Notes under the pieces: model-generated
The model's database searches: none
Seen by the model: the letters and a program-made list of their open reading frames with translations, nothing else
What the model was told of the DNA's origin: nothing
Shown here: positions 41,438 through 49,111 of the stretch, piece by piece
Layout of the letters: each line of letters starts with the position of its first letter
Position numbering within the stretch: the first letter of the stretch is position 1
Program-made: the position numbers and the translations under genes
Source of the DNA: Acinetobacter dispersus
Lineage (GTDB): Bacteria; Pseudomonadota; Gammaproteobacteria; Pseudomonadales; Moraxellaceae
Direction of reading: 5' to 3'
Assembly (NCBI RefSeq): GCF_009884975.1
Contig: NZ_CP041970.1
Coordinates: forward strand, 868,001 to 932,000
Length of the DNA: 64,000 nucleotides

Positions 41438-42701
41438 TATAAAAGAGTATCTTCTATATGTGAAGTTAAAAACTGAAGTGGATATTACTAAATTAAGCTA
41501 TACTTTATCTATATTTGATACTGTAAATCAAAAATATAAAAACTCTGATTATAATGTTAAGTATCTTTTTAAAAAATCTGGTTCTAATTTTAGGACTGCA
41601 ATGATAACTTTGAAAAATAATCGTTCAAGAGTTGAAGTTTTGAAAGATTATGTTTTAATTTTTAATCTTTATAGGTCAGATAATGGTGGAAATTGGCACC
41701 ATGTAATAAAAAATTATTACGTAAATAATATGGTTGAAGAGTTTGAAAAAAGTATTGTCGGAAATGTTAAGTTAGATATTGTTAAATATTCTGAAAAAAA
41801 TGATGCAACTAAGGTTGTACAGCCTAAAAATCCAAATACTGTTGTAGTTAATATTTCTACGACACCAATATTTGTTTCAGTGGAGCATCCGCCAGGTTCT
41901 AAAAAAGACCCTTTTACAAAAGAGGCAGTAGAAGCAAGTCTATTTAGCCGTTTAAAAGAACCTTATCCTGATCAAAGATTTACTTATTTATGTGGTCCGG
42001 CTGCTTTTTTTTATTGTGTATTAAATAGTAATAAAGAAATTTATAAAAAAATTGTTAAGGCTTTATGGGAAAAAGGAGAAGTTTTAATTGGAAGGTTAAA
42101 TATAAAACCTGATCTAAATGGTGCACGCCTTGTTCATAATTTTTATGATGATAAAGAGGTTGCAAGAATATCTGCCGTTGACTGGATTACAATGGGAAGT
42201 TTAAGAGATAGCTCTAATTCGGTTACAAAGTACAATCAAGCAGAAGCAGTTGGGTGGATAGCAGATAAGCTAAATGGTTTAACAGCATTTACAATGCCAG
42301 ATGAAATAAAAAATTGGTTTTCTTCGATAGGGTATAGTGTTCCTTTATACCAAAGTTTTATTCGCCAAAAGGTTCCAAGAAATGTTAATTGGCTTGATGT
42401 CTTGAGAAGTCTTTCATCTTATCCATCACAAGATTATTATTACGTTTTGTTAACTGTTGGAGCGATAACACAAGGTGGTTCAGATCTACCTTCTGTAGCA
42501 ATAGGCCCTTCACATTATATCGTAATTAATTCAGATTTAAAGACAGACTCAGGGGTTGTTAATAAACTTACCTCTGATGATACTATCGTTAATGCTACAT
42601 GTTTTAACTGGGGTAAGCAGGATAGAATTAAATCTGTTAGCTTAAAAACTTTGAGTCGTTTTATTTGGGCCGTTATTGTTGTAAAAAGAGAGTTAAAATA
42701 G
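41424..42701 (+). CDS. Probable T6SS effector with cysteine-peptidase-like motif
   Basis: A 425-residue AT-rich gene overlapping vgrG. Residues 1-110 may be an Ig-like or binding domain. The rest has a papain/C39-like set of motifs: FTYLCGPAAFFY with Cys190, SHYIVINSD with His364 and TCFNWGKQD with Asn395. This spacing fits a Cys-His-Asn peptidase or amidase. No signal peptide. With vgrG upstream and two lipoproteins downstream it is most likely a toxic effector, perhaps against peptidoglycan, since the presumed immunity proteins are exported. I do not recognise a named effector family, so the activity is inference. Confidence 0.7.
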   Translation: MLSNNIKEYLLYVKLKTEVDITKLSYTLSIFDTVNQKYKNSDYNVKYLFKKSGSNFRTAMITLKNNRSRVEVLKDYVLIFNLYRSDNGGNWHHVIKNYYVNNMVEEFEKSIVGNVKLDIVKYSEKNDATKVVQPKNPNTVVVNISTTPIFVSVEHPPGSKKDPFTKEAVEASLFSRLKEPYPDQRFTYLCGPAAFFYCVLNSNKEIYKKIVKALWEKGEVLIGRLNIKPDLNGARLVHNFYDDKEVARISAVDWITMGSLRDSSNSVTKYNQAEAVGWIADKLNGLTAFTMPDEIKNWFSSIGYSVPLYQSFIRQKVPRNVNWLDVLRSLSSYPSQDYYYVLLTVGAITQGGSDLPSVAIGPSHYIVINSDLKTDSGVVNKLTSDDTIVNATCFNWGKQDRIKSVSLKTLSRFIWAVIVVKRELK

Positions 42702-43061
42702 ATGAAAAAATTTTTGGCACTAACATTTTTATTTCTATTAGGTTGTTCTAATGTAAACAATGATGTGTTTTTGACAAAAGAAATTCCAGTAGCAAAAGTT
42801 GGAAGTCCTTATTTTGCAGAAATAAAAATGAAGGAATATCGTGTTATTGAGGATACTTTTCTCGTACAGTCAAATATCGATCAAAAGAGTGGTCTGATCG
42901 TTTCATCAGACCAAGGTGAAAAAGAGTTTGCCCCTCATGCTTTAACAATAATTAAAGGTACACCCAAAAGATCTGGGGTTTATAAGATAAATATTTCTGG
43001 CACTGTTAGGGATGGGCTGAAAGATTTTAATAAGGATTTTGTTCTAAAAGTTGAGGATTAG
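42702..43061 (+). CDS. Lipoprotein, probable immunity protein 1
   Basis: A 119-residue lipoprotein. Signal LALTFLFLLGCSN with Cys at 15. The mature part has VGSPYFAEI..., then ALTIIKGTPKRSGVYKINISGTVRDG and the end NKDFVLKVED. The IKGTPxxxGVYKI pattern is like putative Ig (He_PIG) domains. It starts right after the effector stop. Periplasmic location and gene order suggest that it binds and blocks the effector. A second, broken copy follows. Confidence 0.7.
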   Translation: MKKFLALTFLFLLGCSNVNNDVFLTKEIPVAKVGSPYFAEIKMKEYRVIEDTFLVQSNIDQKSGLIVSSDQGEKEFAPHALTIIKGTPKRSGVYKINISGTVRDGLKDFNKDFVLKVED

Positions 43062-43110
43062 AAGAACTATGTATAAGAATGATGTGATGATTGAATCGAT
43101 TGGTAAGTAG

Positions 43111-43471
43111 ATGATGAAGGAAGGTATTTTTTACGTCCTCATTTTTATTAATATTTTGGTTGGTTGTAGTAAAGGGTATAAAATAGAGCCTAACGAGTTG
43201 CTTAATGCTAGAGTAGGGCAACCATATCAGCAGAGCTTAATAATCTCTGGGGGGGAAAGTTATTGATAAAGATAACCTATCAAGTACTGAGATACCGGAA
43301 AATTTAGGTATTACCGTTCAGCCTGTTAATGATTTGGATGGATATAATATTATCGAAATTAAAGGAACACCAAAGTATAAAGGTATCTTTAAAATTCATG
43401 TGCTTGCTGGTTTTTATGGTGGTGGTAGTGCTGAAATAAATAAAGAATATACTTTGACTGTTGAAGATTAA
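43111..43471 (+). pseudogene. Second immunity-like lipoprotein, frameshifted at a G7 run
   Basis: The first frame gives a lipoprotein start (signal LIFINILVGCSK) and VGQPYQQSLIISGG, then meets TGA at 43264-43266. Dropping one G from the seven-G run (43249-43255) restores a frame ending IIEIKGTPKYKGIFKIHVLAG...KEYTLTVED at 43471, clearly paralogous to the preceding gene (VGSPY, IKGTPKRSGVYKI, VLKVED). It is therefore a diverged duplicate broken or switched at the homopolymer. Causes could be a real mutation, phase variation or a sequencing error. Confidence 0.75.
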
Positions 43472-43581
43472 GATAACTTTATGTGGTTTGCATAGTAGAG
43501 TTTAATTTTAATAACTTAACGTATACTGCCTTTTATAGAGTAGCGAAGTCGAAAAATTATTTTAAATTTTGATTATTAATT

Positions 43582-43614
43582 ATGACCAAGATTACATAAT
43601 TGTAACCTCGGTCA
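43582..43614. terminator. Imperfect stem between the effector island and ybiB
   Basis: ATGACCAAGATTAC and GTAACCTCGGTCAT can pair with two or three mismatches over a 5-6 base loop, seven bases from the end of ybiB. Possibly a weak terminator. Confidence 0.4.
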
Positions 43615-43620
43615 TTCATA

Positions 43621-44616
43621 TTAAAGACGACTTTCCCAAAGCTCTTTTGCTTTTTCCATTGCATCATCATAGCTATGGACTACACCCATGGCATACAACG
43701 CGATTCCCATCGTTTCAATGACTGCCATTTCCCCATATTCATGAGACTGTTCGCCAAGCCAAACTGCTTTAAACACAGTTAAATCAAGCTCTTCTTCAAT
43801 CGGACTACGGTCAGGGGTTAACTTTGGTAGTTCGTGTTCGTACAACTCACCATTTTTAATGCCACAAATTAACGTTTTGGCATCAGGATTACGTTCAAAT
43901 TCACCACCTTCACCTTTAATCACTGCACTGTTTTGATAACCCAAGCGGAACGCAGTCTGTTGATGTGAAGTACGATAAGCTGGATGGAAGATCGCTTGTA
44001 AGGTCGCTTTGGCATTAAATGGATTAATTAAGCGTGCCAAAGTATGGATTGGAGAGCGTAGTCCCATCACATTTCTTAGCGAGATCAATTCACTTAAAAT
44101 TGGTGAAATGGCTTCAAGTGGTAGATAAGCAAAATTGTGCTGTTCAAGTTGTTCACGGACATCCTGTTGATTTTGACAAATCGAATAGCCTAAGTATTGT
44201 AAAACTTGCTCGGTATAGACACGGTTAATGGTGTGACCTGATGCACCATGCATCACAATCTTGTAACCATGATGCGCTAAAGTCAGTGCTGCCAATAAGA
44301 ACCATGGATAGTGCTTACGCTTGCCTGCATAAGAAGACCAGTCTAGATCCACATCAAGCGGTTGAAAGTTGAGTTGATCACGTGTGGCTTGGACAAAACC
44401 TGCCAGTTCATCGACAGATTCTTCTTTCACTCGTAATAGCATTAAGAATGCGCCAAGCTGCACATCTAAGACTTCATCTTTTAAAATCATGCTAAAGGCT
44501 TGATAGGCTTCTTCATAACTAAGTGAACGGGAACCTGTTTTGCCTTTACCTAAAATACGCACATATTGAGCAAAAGGATGTTCAGCGGTTTTATAGATAT
44601 TACGTTTTGTGTTCAT
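43621..44616 (-). CDS. ybiB: YbiB-type anthranilate phosphoribosyltransferase-like protein
   Basis: A 331-residue protein of the TrpD2/YbiB family, a nucleoside-phosphorylase fold. The start ATG 44616 (MNTKRNIYKTAEHPFAQYVRILGKGKTGSRSLSYEEAYQA) fits; the upstream frame adds a spurious hydrophobic stretch. Conserved parts are GAFLMLLRVKEESVDELAGFVQATRDQL, then HGASGHTINRVYTEQVLQYLGY and VIKGEGGEFERNP. TrpD2 proteins bind nucleic acids and do not make tryptophan; a role in DNA damage response is suggested for YbiB. It stands alone. Confidence 0.88.
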   Translation of the reverse strand: MNTKRNIYKTAEHPFAQYVRILGKGKTGSRSLSYEEAYQAFSMILKDEVLDVQLGAFLMLLRVKEESVDELAGFVQATRDQLNFQPLDVDLDWSSYAGKRKHYPWFLLAALTLAHHGYKIVMHGASGHTINRVYTEQVLQYLGYSICQNQQDVREQLEQHNFAYLPLEAISPILSELISLRNVMGLRSPIHTLARLINPFNAKATLQAIFHPAYRTSHQQTAFRLGYQNSAVIKGEGGEFERNPDAKTLICGIKNGELYEHELPKLTPDRSPIEEELDLTVFKAVWLGEQSHEYGEMAVIETMGIALYAMGVVHSYDDAMEKAKELWESRL

Positions 44617-44860
44617 GGTCGTATTGAAGGTTGTCACAAAGAATAAAACGAATATGACATAAAACAGAGCTGTGTAGCATAAAAAAACCAACAAGCTGTT
44701 TAATCAATAAGCAACTGTTGTCTAAAGATCAGCGATGCAAACAAAATTATTGACCGAATCAGTCTAGTGATTTGATGTAAACGGGACATGACAACCTATC
44801 TAAAAGTTATTAGCATGACTGCGAACGAATTTTTAAGAACAATGAAAGCGAAAGGAAATA

Positions 44861-46009
44861 ATGATGTTAGCTTACGATTCAGATTTGGAACTCTTCCGCG
44901 ATAACTTTAAACGCTTTATGAGCGAGCAGATTGCACCGCATTATGAGCAATGGGAACGTGAAGGCATCATGCCGCGTTCAGTATGGAACGCATTGGGTGA
45001 CAATGGATTCTTGTGTGTTGATGTCCCAGAAGAATATGGCGGTTATGGTGTACCAACGCATTATTCATTGATGTTGGTTGAAGAGTCTGCACGTGCAGGT
45101 TACTGTGCATTATCAACCGCGATTTCATGTCACTCTGAAATTGCAGCGCCGTATATCCAACACATTGCAACAGAAGAACAAAAACAGTATTGGTTGCCAA
45201 AAATGGTATCAGGTGAAGTAGTCGGTGCCATTGGTATGACTGAACCGGGTGCTGGCTCAGATTTACAGGCGATGCGTACCAGTGCCATCTTGCAAGATGA
45301 CCACTATGTGTTAAATGGTTCAAAAACCTTTATTTCAAATGGTCAGCATGCGGATCTTGTGGTTCTTGCAGTGAAAACTGATCCGCAAGCACGTGCGAAA
45401 GGTGTGTCTTTGATGCTAGTTGACACGCATTTAGAAGGCTTTAAAAAGGGTACTAACCTCGACAAAATCGGTTTGCATTCACAAGACACCTCAGAACTAT
45501 TCTTTGATAATGTCAAAGTACCGAAAGATCAATTGTTGGGTCAAGCAGGACAAGGTTTTGCTTACTTGATGCAGGAGCTTCCACGTGAACGTACAGCAAT
45601 TGCTTCAACGGCGTTGGGTGCAATCCGTGGTGCGATTGATATTACCACGCAATATGTAAAAGAACGCCAAGCCTTTGGTCAGGCAATTTCGCAATTTCAA
45701 AATACACGTTTTGTATTGGCACAAGCGAAGATTGATGAGTTGGCAACAGCCGCTTTCTATAACCAAAACGTGGCTTTATATAATGAAGGTAAACTAGATG
45801 TAGAGACTGCTGCAGCATTGAAGAGCTTTAGTAGCGATATGCAAATGAAAGTGGCAGATAACTTACTTCAATTATTCGGTGGCTATGGTTACATGACTGA
45901 ATATCCAATTTCACGTTTCTTTGTGGATGCGCGTATTCAGCGTATTTATGGCGGAACTAACGAAATCATGAAAGAAATTGTGGCGCGTGGCATTATCGGT
46001 AAAGTTTAA
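44861..46009 (+). CDS. Acyl-CoA dehydrogenase
   Basis: A 382-residue acyl-CoA dehydrogenase. The FAD/substrate signature GAIGMTEPGAGSDLQAMRT and the C-terminal LQLFGGYGYMTEYPISRFFVDARIQRIYGGTNEIMKEIVAR are present. It catalyses the first oxidation in fatty-acid or branched-chain acyl-CoA breakdown. The precise chain length is not deducible. Upstream AAAGGAAATA serves as SD. It stands alone with a strong terminator. Confidence 0.93.
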   Translation: MMLAYDSDLELFRDNFKRFMSEQIAPHYEQWEREGIMPRSVWNALGDNGFLCVDVPEEYGGYGVPTHYSLMLVEESARAGYCALSTAISCHSEIAAPYIQHIATEEQKQYWLPKMVSGEVVGAIGMTEPGAGSDLQAMRTSAILQDDHYVLNGSKTFISNGQHADLVVLAVKTDPQARAKGVSLMLVDTHLEGFKKGTNLDKIGLHSQDTSELFFDNVKVPKDQLLGQAGQGFAYLMQELPRERTAIASTALGAIRGAIDITTQYVKERQAFGQAISQFQNTRFVLAQAKIDELATAAFYNQNVALYNEGKLDVETAAALKSFSSDMQMKVADNLLQLFGGYGYMTEYPISRFFVDARIQRIYGGTNEIMKEIVARGIIGKV

Positions 46010-46026
46010 TCCGCATTTATCTAGTC

Positions 46027-46060
46027 AAACAGCCTGCTTTCGAGCAGGCTGTTTTGTTTT
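46027..46060 (+). terminator. Terminator after the acyl-CoA dehydrogenase gene
   Basis: AAACAGCCTGCT and AGCAGGCTGTTT form a perfect 12-bp stem with the stable TTCG loop (46027-46054), followed by TGTTTT. Confidence 0.92.
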
Positions 46061-46062
46061 CA

Positions 46063-46683
46063 CTATTTACTAGATTGAAGAACTGGATAATTTTGTTGTT
46101 TAGGCAATTGCTGTAAGGCCTGATTGATCTTGCGTAGAAACTCATCGGCTTCATCTTGCCGAAAAATATCTTCCGTATATTCACTGCGTTGTTGAAAGCG
46201 GCCACAGCCTCGTATTTGCATATTAGATGGATTAAATGACCAGTCATTGGTGTTTTTTAAGTTGATATCTAAGTCACTTTCACAACTTTTCCATAAATTT
46301 AAGAATGCATTGGATTGTTCTGATTTAAATCCTGTTGCAGGGTAAACCGTAAAGCCTGTCATTTTGGGATTAGAAAATTGAATAAACCGCTCAACGGGCA
46401 TACCTCCCCAAAGGATTGTAGTGTTTTCGGGCAAGGCGATGCCGGTTAAGTTTTGTTCTTTTAAGGCATGAGTTTGCTGAAATTCTTGTTTAAAGTGCTG
46501 TGATTGATAAGTGAGTTTGCTTTGAGGCGGTACAGCTATTCCCCGAACTTGACTGTCCACTGGGGTGATAAAGAAAGGCGAGCGATCGGTGCCATTGCAA
46601 CCTGCAATCATGGGGCAGCCACTACATGCCGTTAAACCGATACTAATTAGGCTCAGTAAAGCTAAGCTGAAAATCTTATTCAT
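46063..46683 (-). CDS. Lipoprotein of unknown function
   Basis: A 206-residue lipoprotein from ATG 46683. Signal IFSLALLSLISIGLTACSG with the lipobox LTAC. The mature part starts with Cys-rich SGCPMIAGCNGTDRSPFFITPV and has a middle PVERFIQFSNPKMTGFTVYPATGF. No family recognised; I would guess an Acinetobacter-specific envelope protein. It stands alone, convergent with the dehydrogenase gene. Confidence 0.7.
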   Translation of the reverse strand: MNKIFSLALLSLISIGLTACSGCPMIAGCNGTDRSPFFITPVDSQVRGIAVPPQSKLTYQSQHFKQEFQQTHALKEQNLTGIALPENTTILWGGMPVERFIQFSNPKMTGFTVYPATGFKSEQSNAFLNLWKSCESDLDINLKNTNDWSFNPSNMQIRGCGRFQQRSEYTEDIFRQDEADEFLRKINQALQQLPKQQNYPVLQSSK

Positions 46684-46787
46684 TGTATTAACTGTTGTTA
46701 TGATATCTTCTCGCAGTATAACCAATCTATTCTATTGAAATGTTCAAATTTAAGCGGAGCGAATCGTCCGCCTAAATTCAGCTGAGT

Positions 46788-47735
46788 TTATTCAGCACTT
46801 AGTTGTGTCGGTTCATCAAATAGTTTTGAACAACTTTGTGGCTGACAACCTGCCAACATAATCGCTTTCGGTAAGCTGGCATACATATTGGTGAGATGCT
46901 GTTCAGCAGGATGGCGGTAATTCCAGAACAAGAAATGCTTTGAACGTTGCTGATTAAAGTTTTGATAGAAGTTGTTCTGCTTCTGTAAGGATTCAGCGTC
47001 TGGTGTTGGACTTCGACCATGTTCATGTGTACCCACTGTGGTCATCAGCATGATATCTTGAGTTTTATTTTGATTCTTTAACCAATCTGCCTGCCGATTG
47101 AGCAACGCATAATTATCAAACCAGAGTGAAGGGCTGGCCGAAATATAACGTTGAAACATTTGCGGTCGGCTAAAGAAAGTGTGTAAAACAAATAGTCCAC
47201 CAAAGGAATGTCCAAATAAACTCTGTTGCTGTGGATTAACTTTAATTTTGGTTTGAATCGCAGGTTTTAGCTCTTTTTCTATAAATTGAATAAATTGGTC
47301 TGCACCACCATAAGTGTGCTTGGCTTGTTTTTGAAATTCAGCCGATGCTTTTGGTGTGTAGTCTAAAGCACGCTTTTCTACATCAAAACTGTTTTGCTGT
47401 GGGTAGCCGATTGCAACAATAGCGACTGGACTCAAGCCCAAACGATTGGCACCACCACCCACCGACTTAGCAATATTGGCAGCACTATCAAATGCGGCAT
47501 TGCCATCCAATACATACAGCACAGGAAAACCTTCACTTGGGACTTCACCAGCAGGAACCGAGATCTGAATCAAATAATCATGTTTTGTATATTTGGATGC
47601 GATTACAAAGCTTTGTTGAATATTGGTTTGTGATTTAAGAGGCGCTTTATTTGAGCTCAACGTAGTTGGTTGAGCAAAAGCCAATGGTGTTCCTATGAGC
47701 AGAGAAAAAGTCAAAATACCAAGTGGTTTAAACAT
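46788..47735 (-). CDS. Exported esterase, probable siderophore hydrolase (IroE/Fes-like)
   Basis: A 315-residue alpha/beta hydrolase with an N-terminal signal peptide (to about AFAQ, residue 22). Motifs include FPVLYVLDGNAAFDSAANIAKSV, the nucleophile elbow LFGHSFGGLFVLH and SPSLWFDN, with HPAEQH near the end holding the probable catalytic His. This fits the esterase D/IroE family, which hydrolyses ferric catecholate siderophores. A Fur box 37 bp upstream supports a role in iron uptake, while the substrate is inference. Single gene unit. Confidence 0.85.
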   Translation of the reverse strand: MFKPLGILTFSLLIGTPLAFAQPTTLSSNKAPLKSQTNIQQSFVIASKYTKHDYLIQISVPAGEVPSEGFPVLYVLDGNAAFDSAANIAKSVGGGANRLGLSPVAIVAIGYPQQNSFDVEKRALDYTPKASAEFQKQAKHTYGGADQFIQFIEKELKPAIQTKIKVNPQQQSLFGHSFGGLFVLHTFFSRPQMFQRYISASPSLWFDNYALLNRQADWLKNQNKTQDIMLMTTVGTHEHGRSPTPDAESLQKQNNFYQNFNQQRSKHFLFWNYRHPAEQHLTNMYASLPKAIMLAGCQPQSCSKLFDEPTQLSAE

Positions 47736-47771
47736 AATTTATTCGCAAGCATTGAAATTTTGCTAGCAATA

Positions 47772-47790
47772 TATAATGAAAATCATTATC
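47772..47790. promoter_or_regulatory. Fur box upstream of the esterase gene
   Basis: TATAATGAAAATCATTATC matches 17 of 19 positions of the classical Fur consensus and lies 37 bp before the esterase start. Confidence 0.85.
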
Positions 47791-47926
47791 AATAAAGTTC
47801 GGTAATAAAAAGAGTTAAAACTCAGCGTGTTTAATAGCTTAAAGTGTTGTTATACTAGCTTGGATAATCAATTCACAGATGAATTGTAATCCATTCTTAT
47901 AGATGATTTTGCTGAGGCTGCATTCA

Positions 47927-49036
47927 ATGGTAAACGATGGACAAAACACATCGAATTCACTTAATTTAGAACAAATTCGTAACGATATTGATAGTGTTGA
48001 TCAACAAATCCAAGAGTTACTCAACCGCCGTGCGACGCTTGCAGAAGCTGTAGCCAAAGCGAAATTTGCATCCGAAGAGAATCCGCTGTTTTATCGCCCT
48101 GAACGTGAAGCTCAAGTGTTGCGTAAAGTGATGGAGCGTAATCAGGGACCTTTGTCTGATGCAACCATGGCACGTTTGTTCCGTGAAATTATGTCTGCAT
48201 GTTTGGCACTTGAAGCACCACAAAGCATCGCATTCCTCGGACCAGAAGGGACCTATACCCATTCGGCTGTGTTAAAGCATTTTGGTAAAGATGCTGTTGT
48301 ACGTCCATTGCCAACCATTGATGAAGTATTCCGTGAAGTTGAAGCGAGCAGCGCACATTATGGTGTTGTTCCAGTCGAGAACTCATCTGAAGGTATCGTC
48401 AACCATACGCTGGATTGCTTTAAATCATCGACTGTTAATGTAATTGGCGAAGTTGAACTTCGTATTCATCATCAGTTCCTTGTATCTGAAAATACGCGTA
48501 AAGATAGTATTAAGCAGATTTATGCGCATCAGCAAACCTTAGCTCAATGCCGCAAATGGTTAGATGCACATTATCCTGGGGTAGAGCGTGTTGCACTAAA
48601 CTCAAATGCGGAAGCGGCACGCCGTATTCGTAACGAATGGCATTCAGCTGCTATTGCATCTGATATTGCGGCAAGCATGTACAATCTTGAGATTTTACAT
48701 AGCAATATCGAAGATAATCCTGAAAATACCACACGTTTCCTTGTGATTGGTCGTGAGAAGATTCCTCAAAGTGGTAATGACAAGACCTCGTTATTGATCT
48801 CTGCGCATGATCGTGCTGGTGCTTTATTGGAAATTCTTGCACCGTTTGCGAAGCATCAAATCAGCTTGACTAGCATTGAAACACGTCCAGCATTACCTGA
48901 AAAATGGGCTTATGTATTCTTTATCGATTTAGAAGGACATATCGGTCAGGAAAATGTTGCAGCGGCATTGGAAGAAATCCGTCCAATGGTGAAAGAGTTA
49001 CGTGTACTCGGTTCGTATCCAATCGCTGTTTTATAA
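47927..49036 (+). CDS. pheA: Chorismate mutase/prephenate dehydratase (P-protein)
   Basis: A 369-residue bifunctional enzyme. Residues about 15-100 are the AroQ chorismate mutase domain (LEQIRNDIDSVDQQIQELLNRRATLAEAVAKAK). The prephenate dehydratase domain follows (IAFLGPEGTYTHSAVLKHFG, then VPVENSSEGIVNHTLD). The C-terminal ACT domain (GALLEILAPFAKHQISLTSIETRP) senses phenylalanine. It leads to phenylpyruvate. ATG 47927 with GAGG nine bases upstream is chosen. The tyrA-aroA fusion gene follows by 75 bp, probably in one operon. Confidence 0.94.
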   Translation: MVNDGQNTSNSLNLEQIRNDIDSVDQQIQELLNRRATLAEAVAKAKFASEENPLFYRPEREAQVLRKVMERNQGPLSDATMARLFREIMSACLALEAPQSIAFLGPEGTYTHSAVLKHFGKDAVVRPLPTIDEVFREVEASSAHYGVVPVENSSEGIVNHTLDCFKSSTVNVIGEVELRIHHQFLVSENTRKDSIKQIYAHQQTLAQCRKWLDAHYPGVERVALNSNAEAARRIRNEWHSAAIASDIAASMYNLEILHSNIEDNPENTTRFLVIGREKIPQSGNDKTSLLISAHDRAGALLEILAPFAKHQISLTSIETRPALPEKWAYVFFIDLEGHIGQENVAAALEEIRPMVKELRVLGSYPIAVL

Positions 49037-49111
49037 TCCCGTTTTATCGAATGGATAGATGACTTCGGTATCTATCCATATCAATGTCGTCTCATTAGGC
49101 AAATATGTTTT

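Noticed and set aside
43069..43110. A 13-codon frame between the two immunity lipoproteins
   Set aside because: Too short and without a proper ribosome site; probably chance or a remnant of the duplication.
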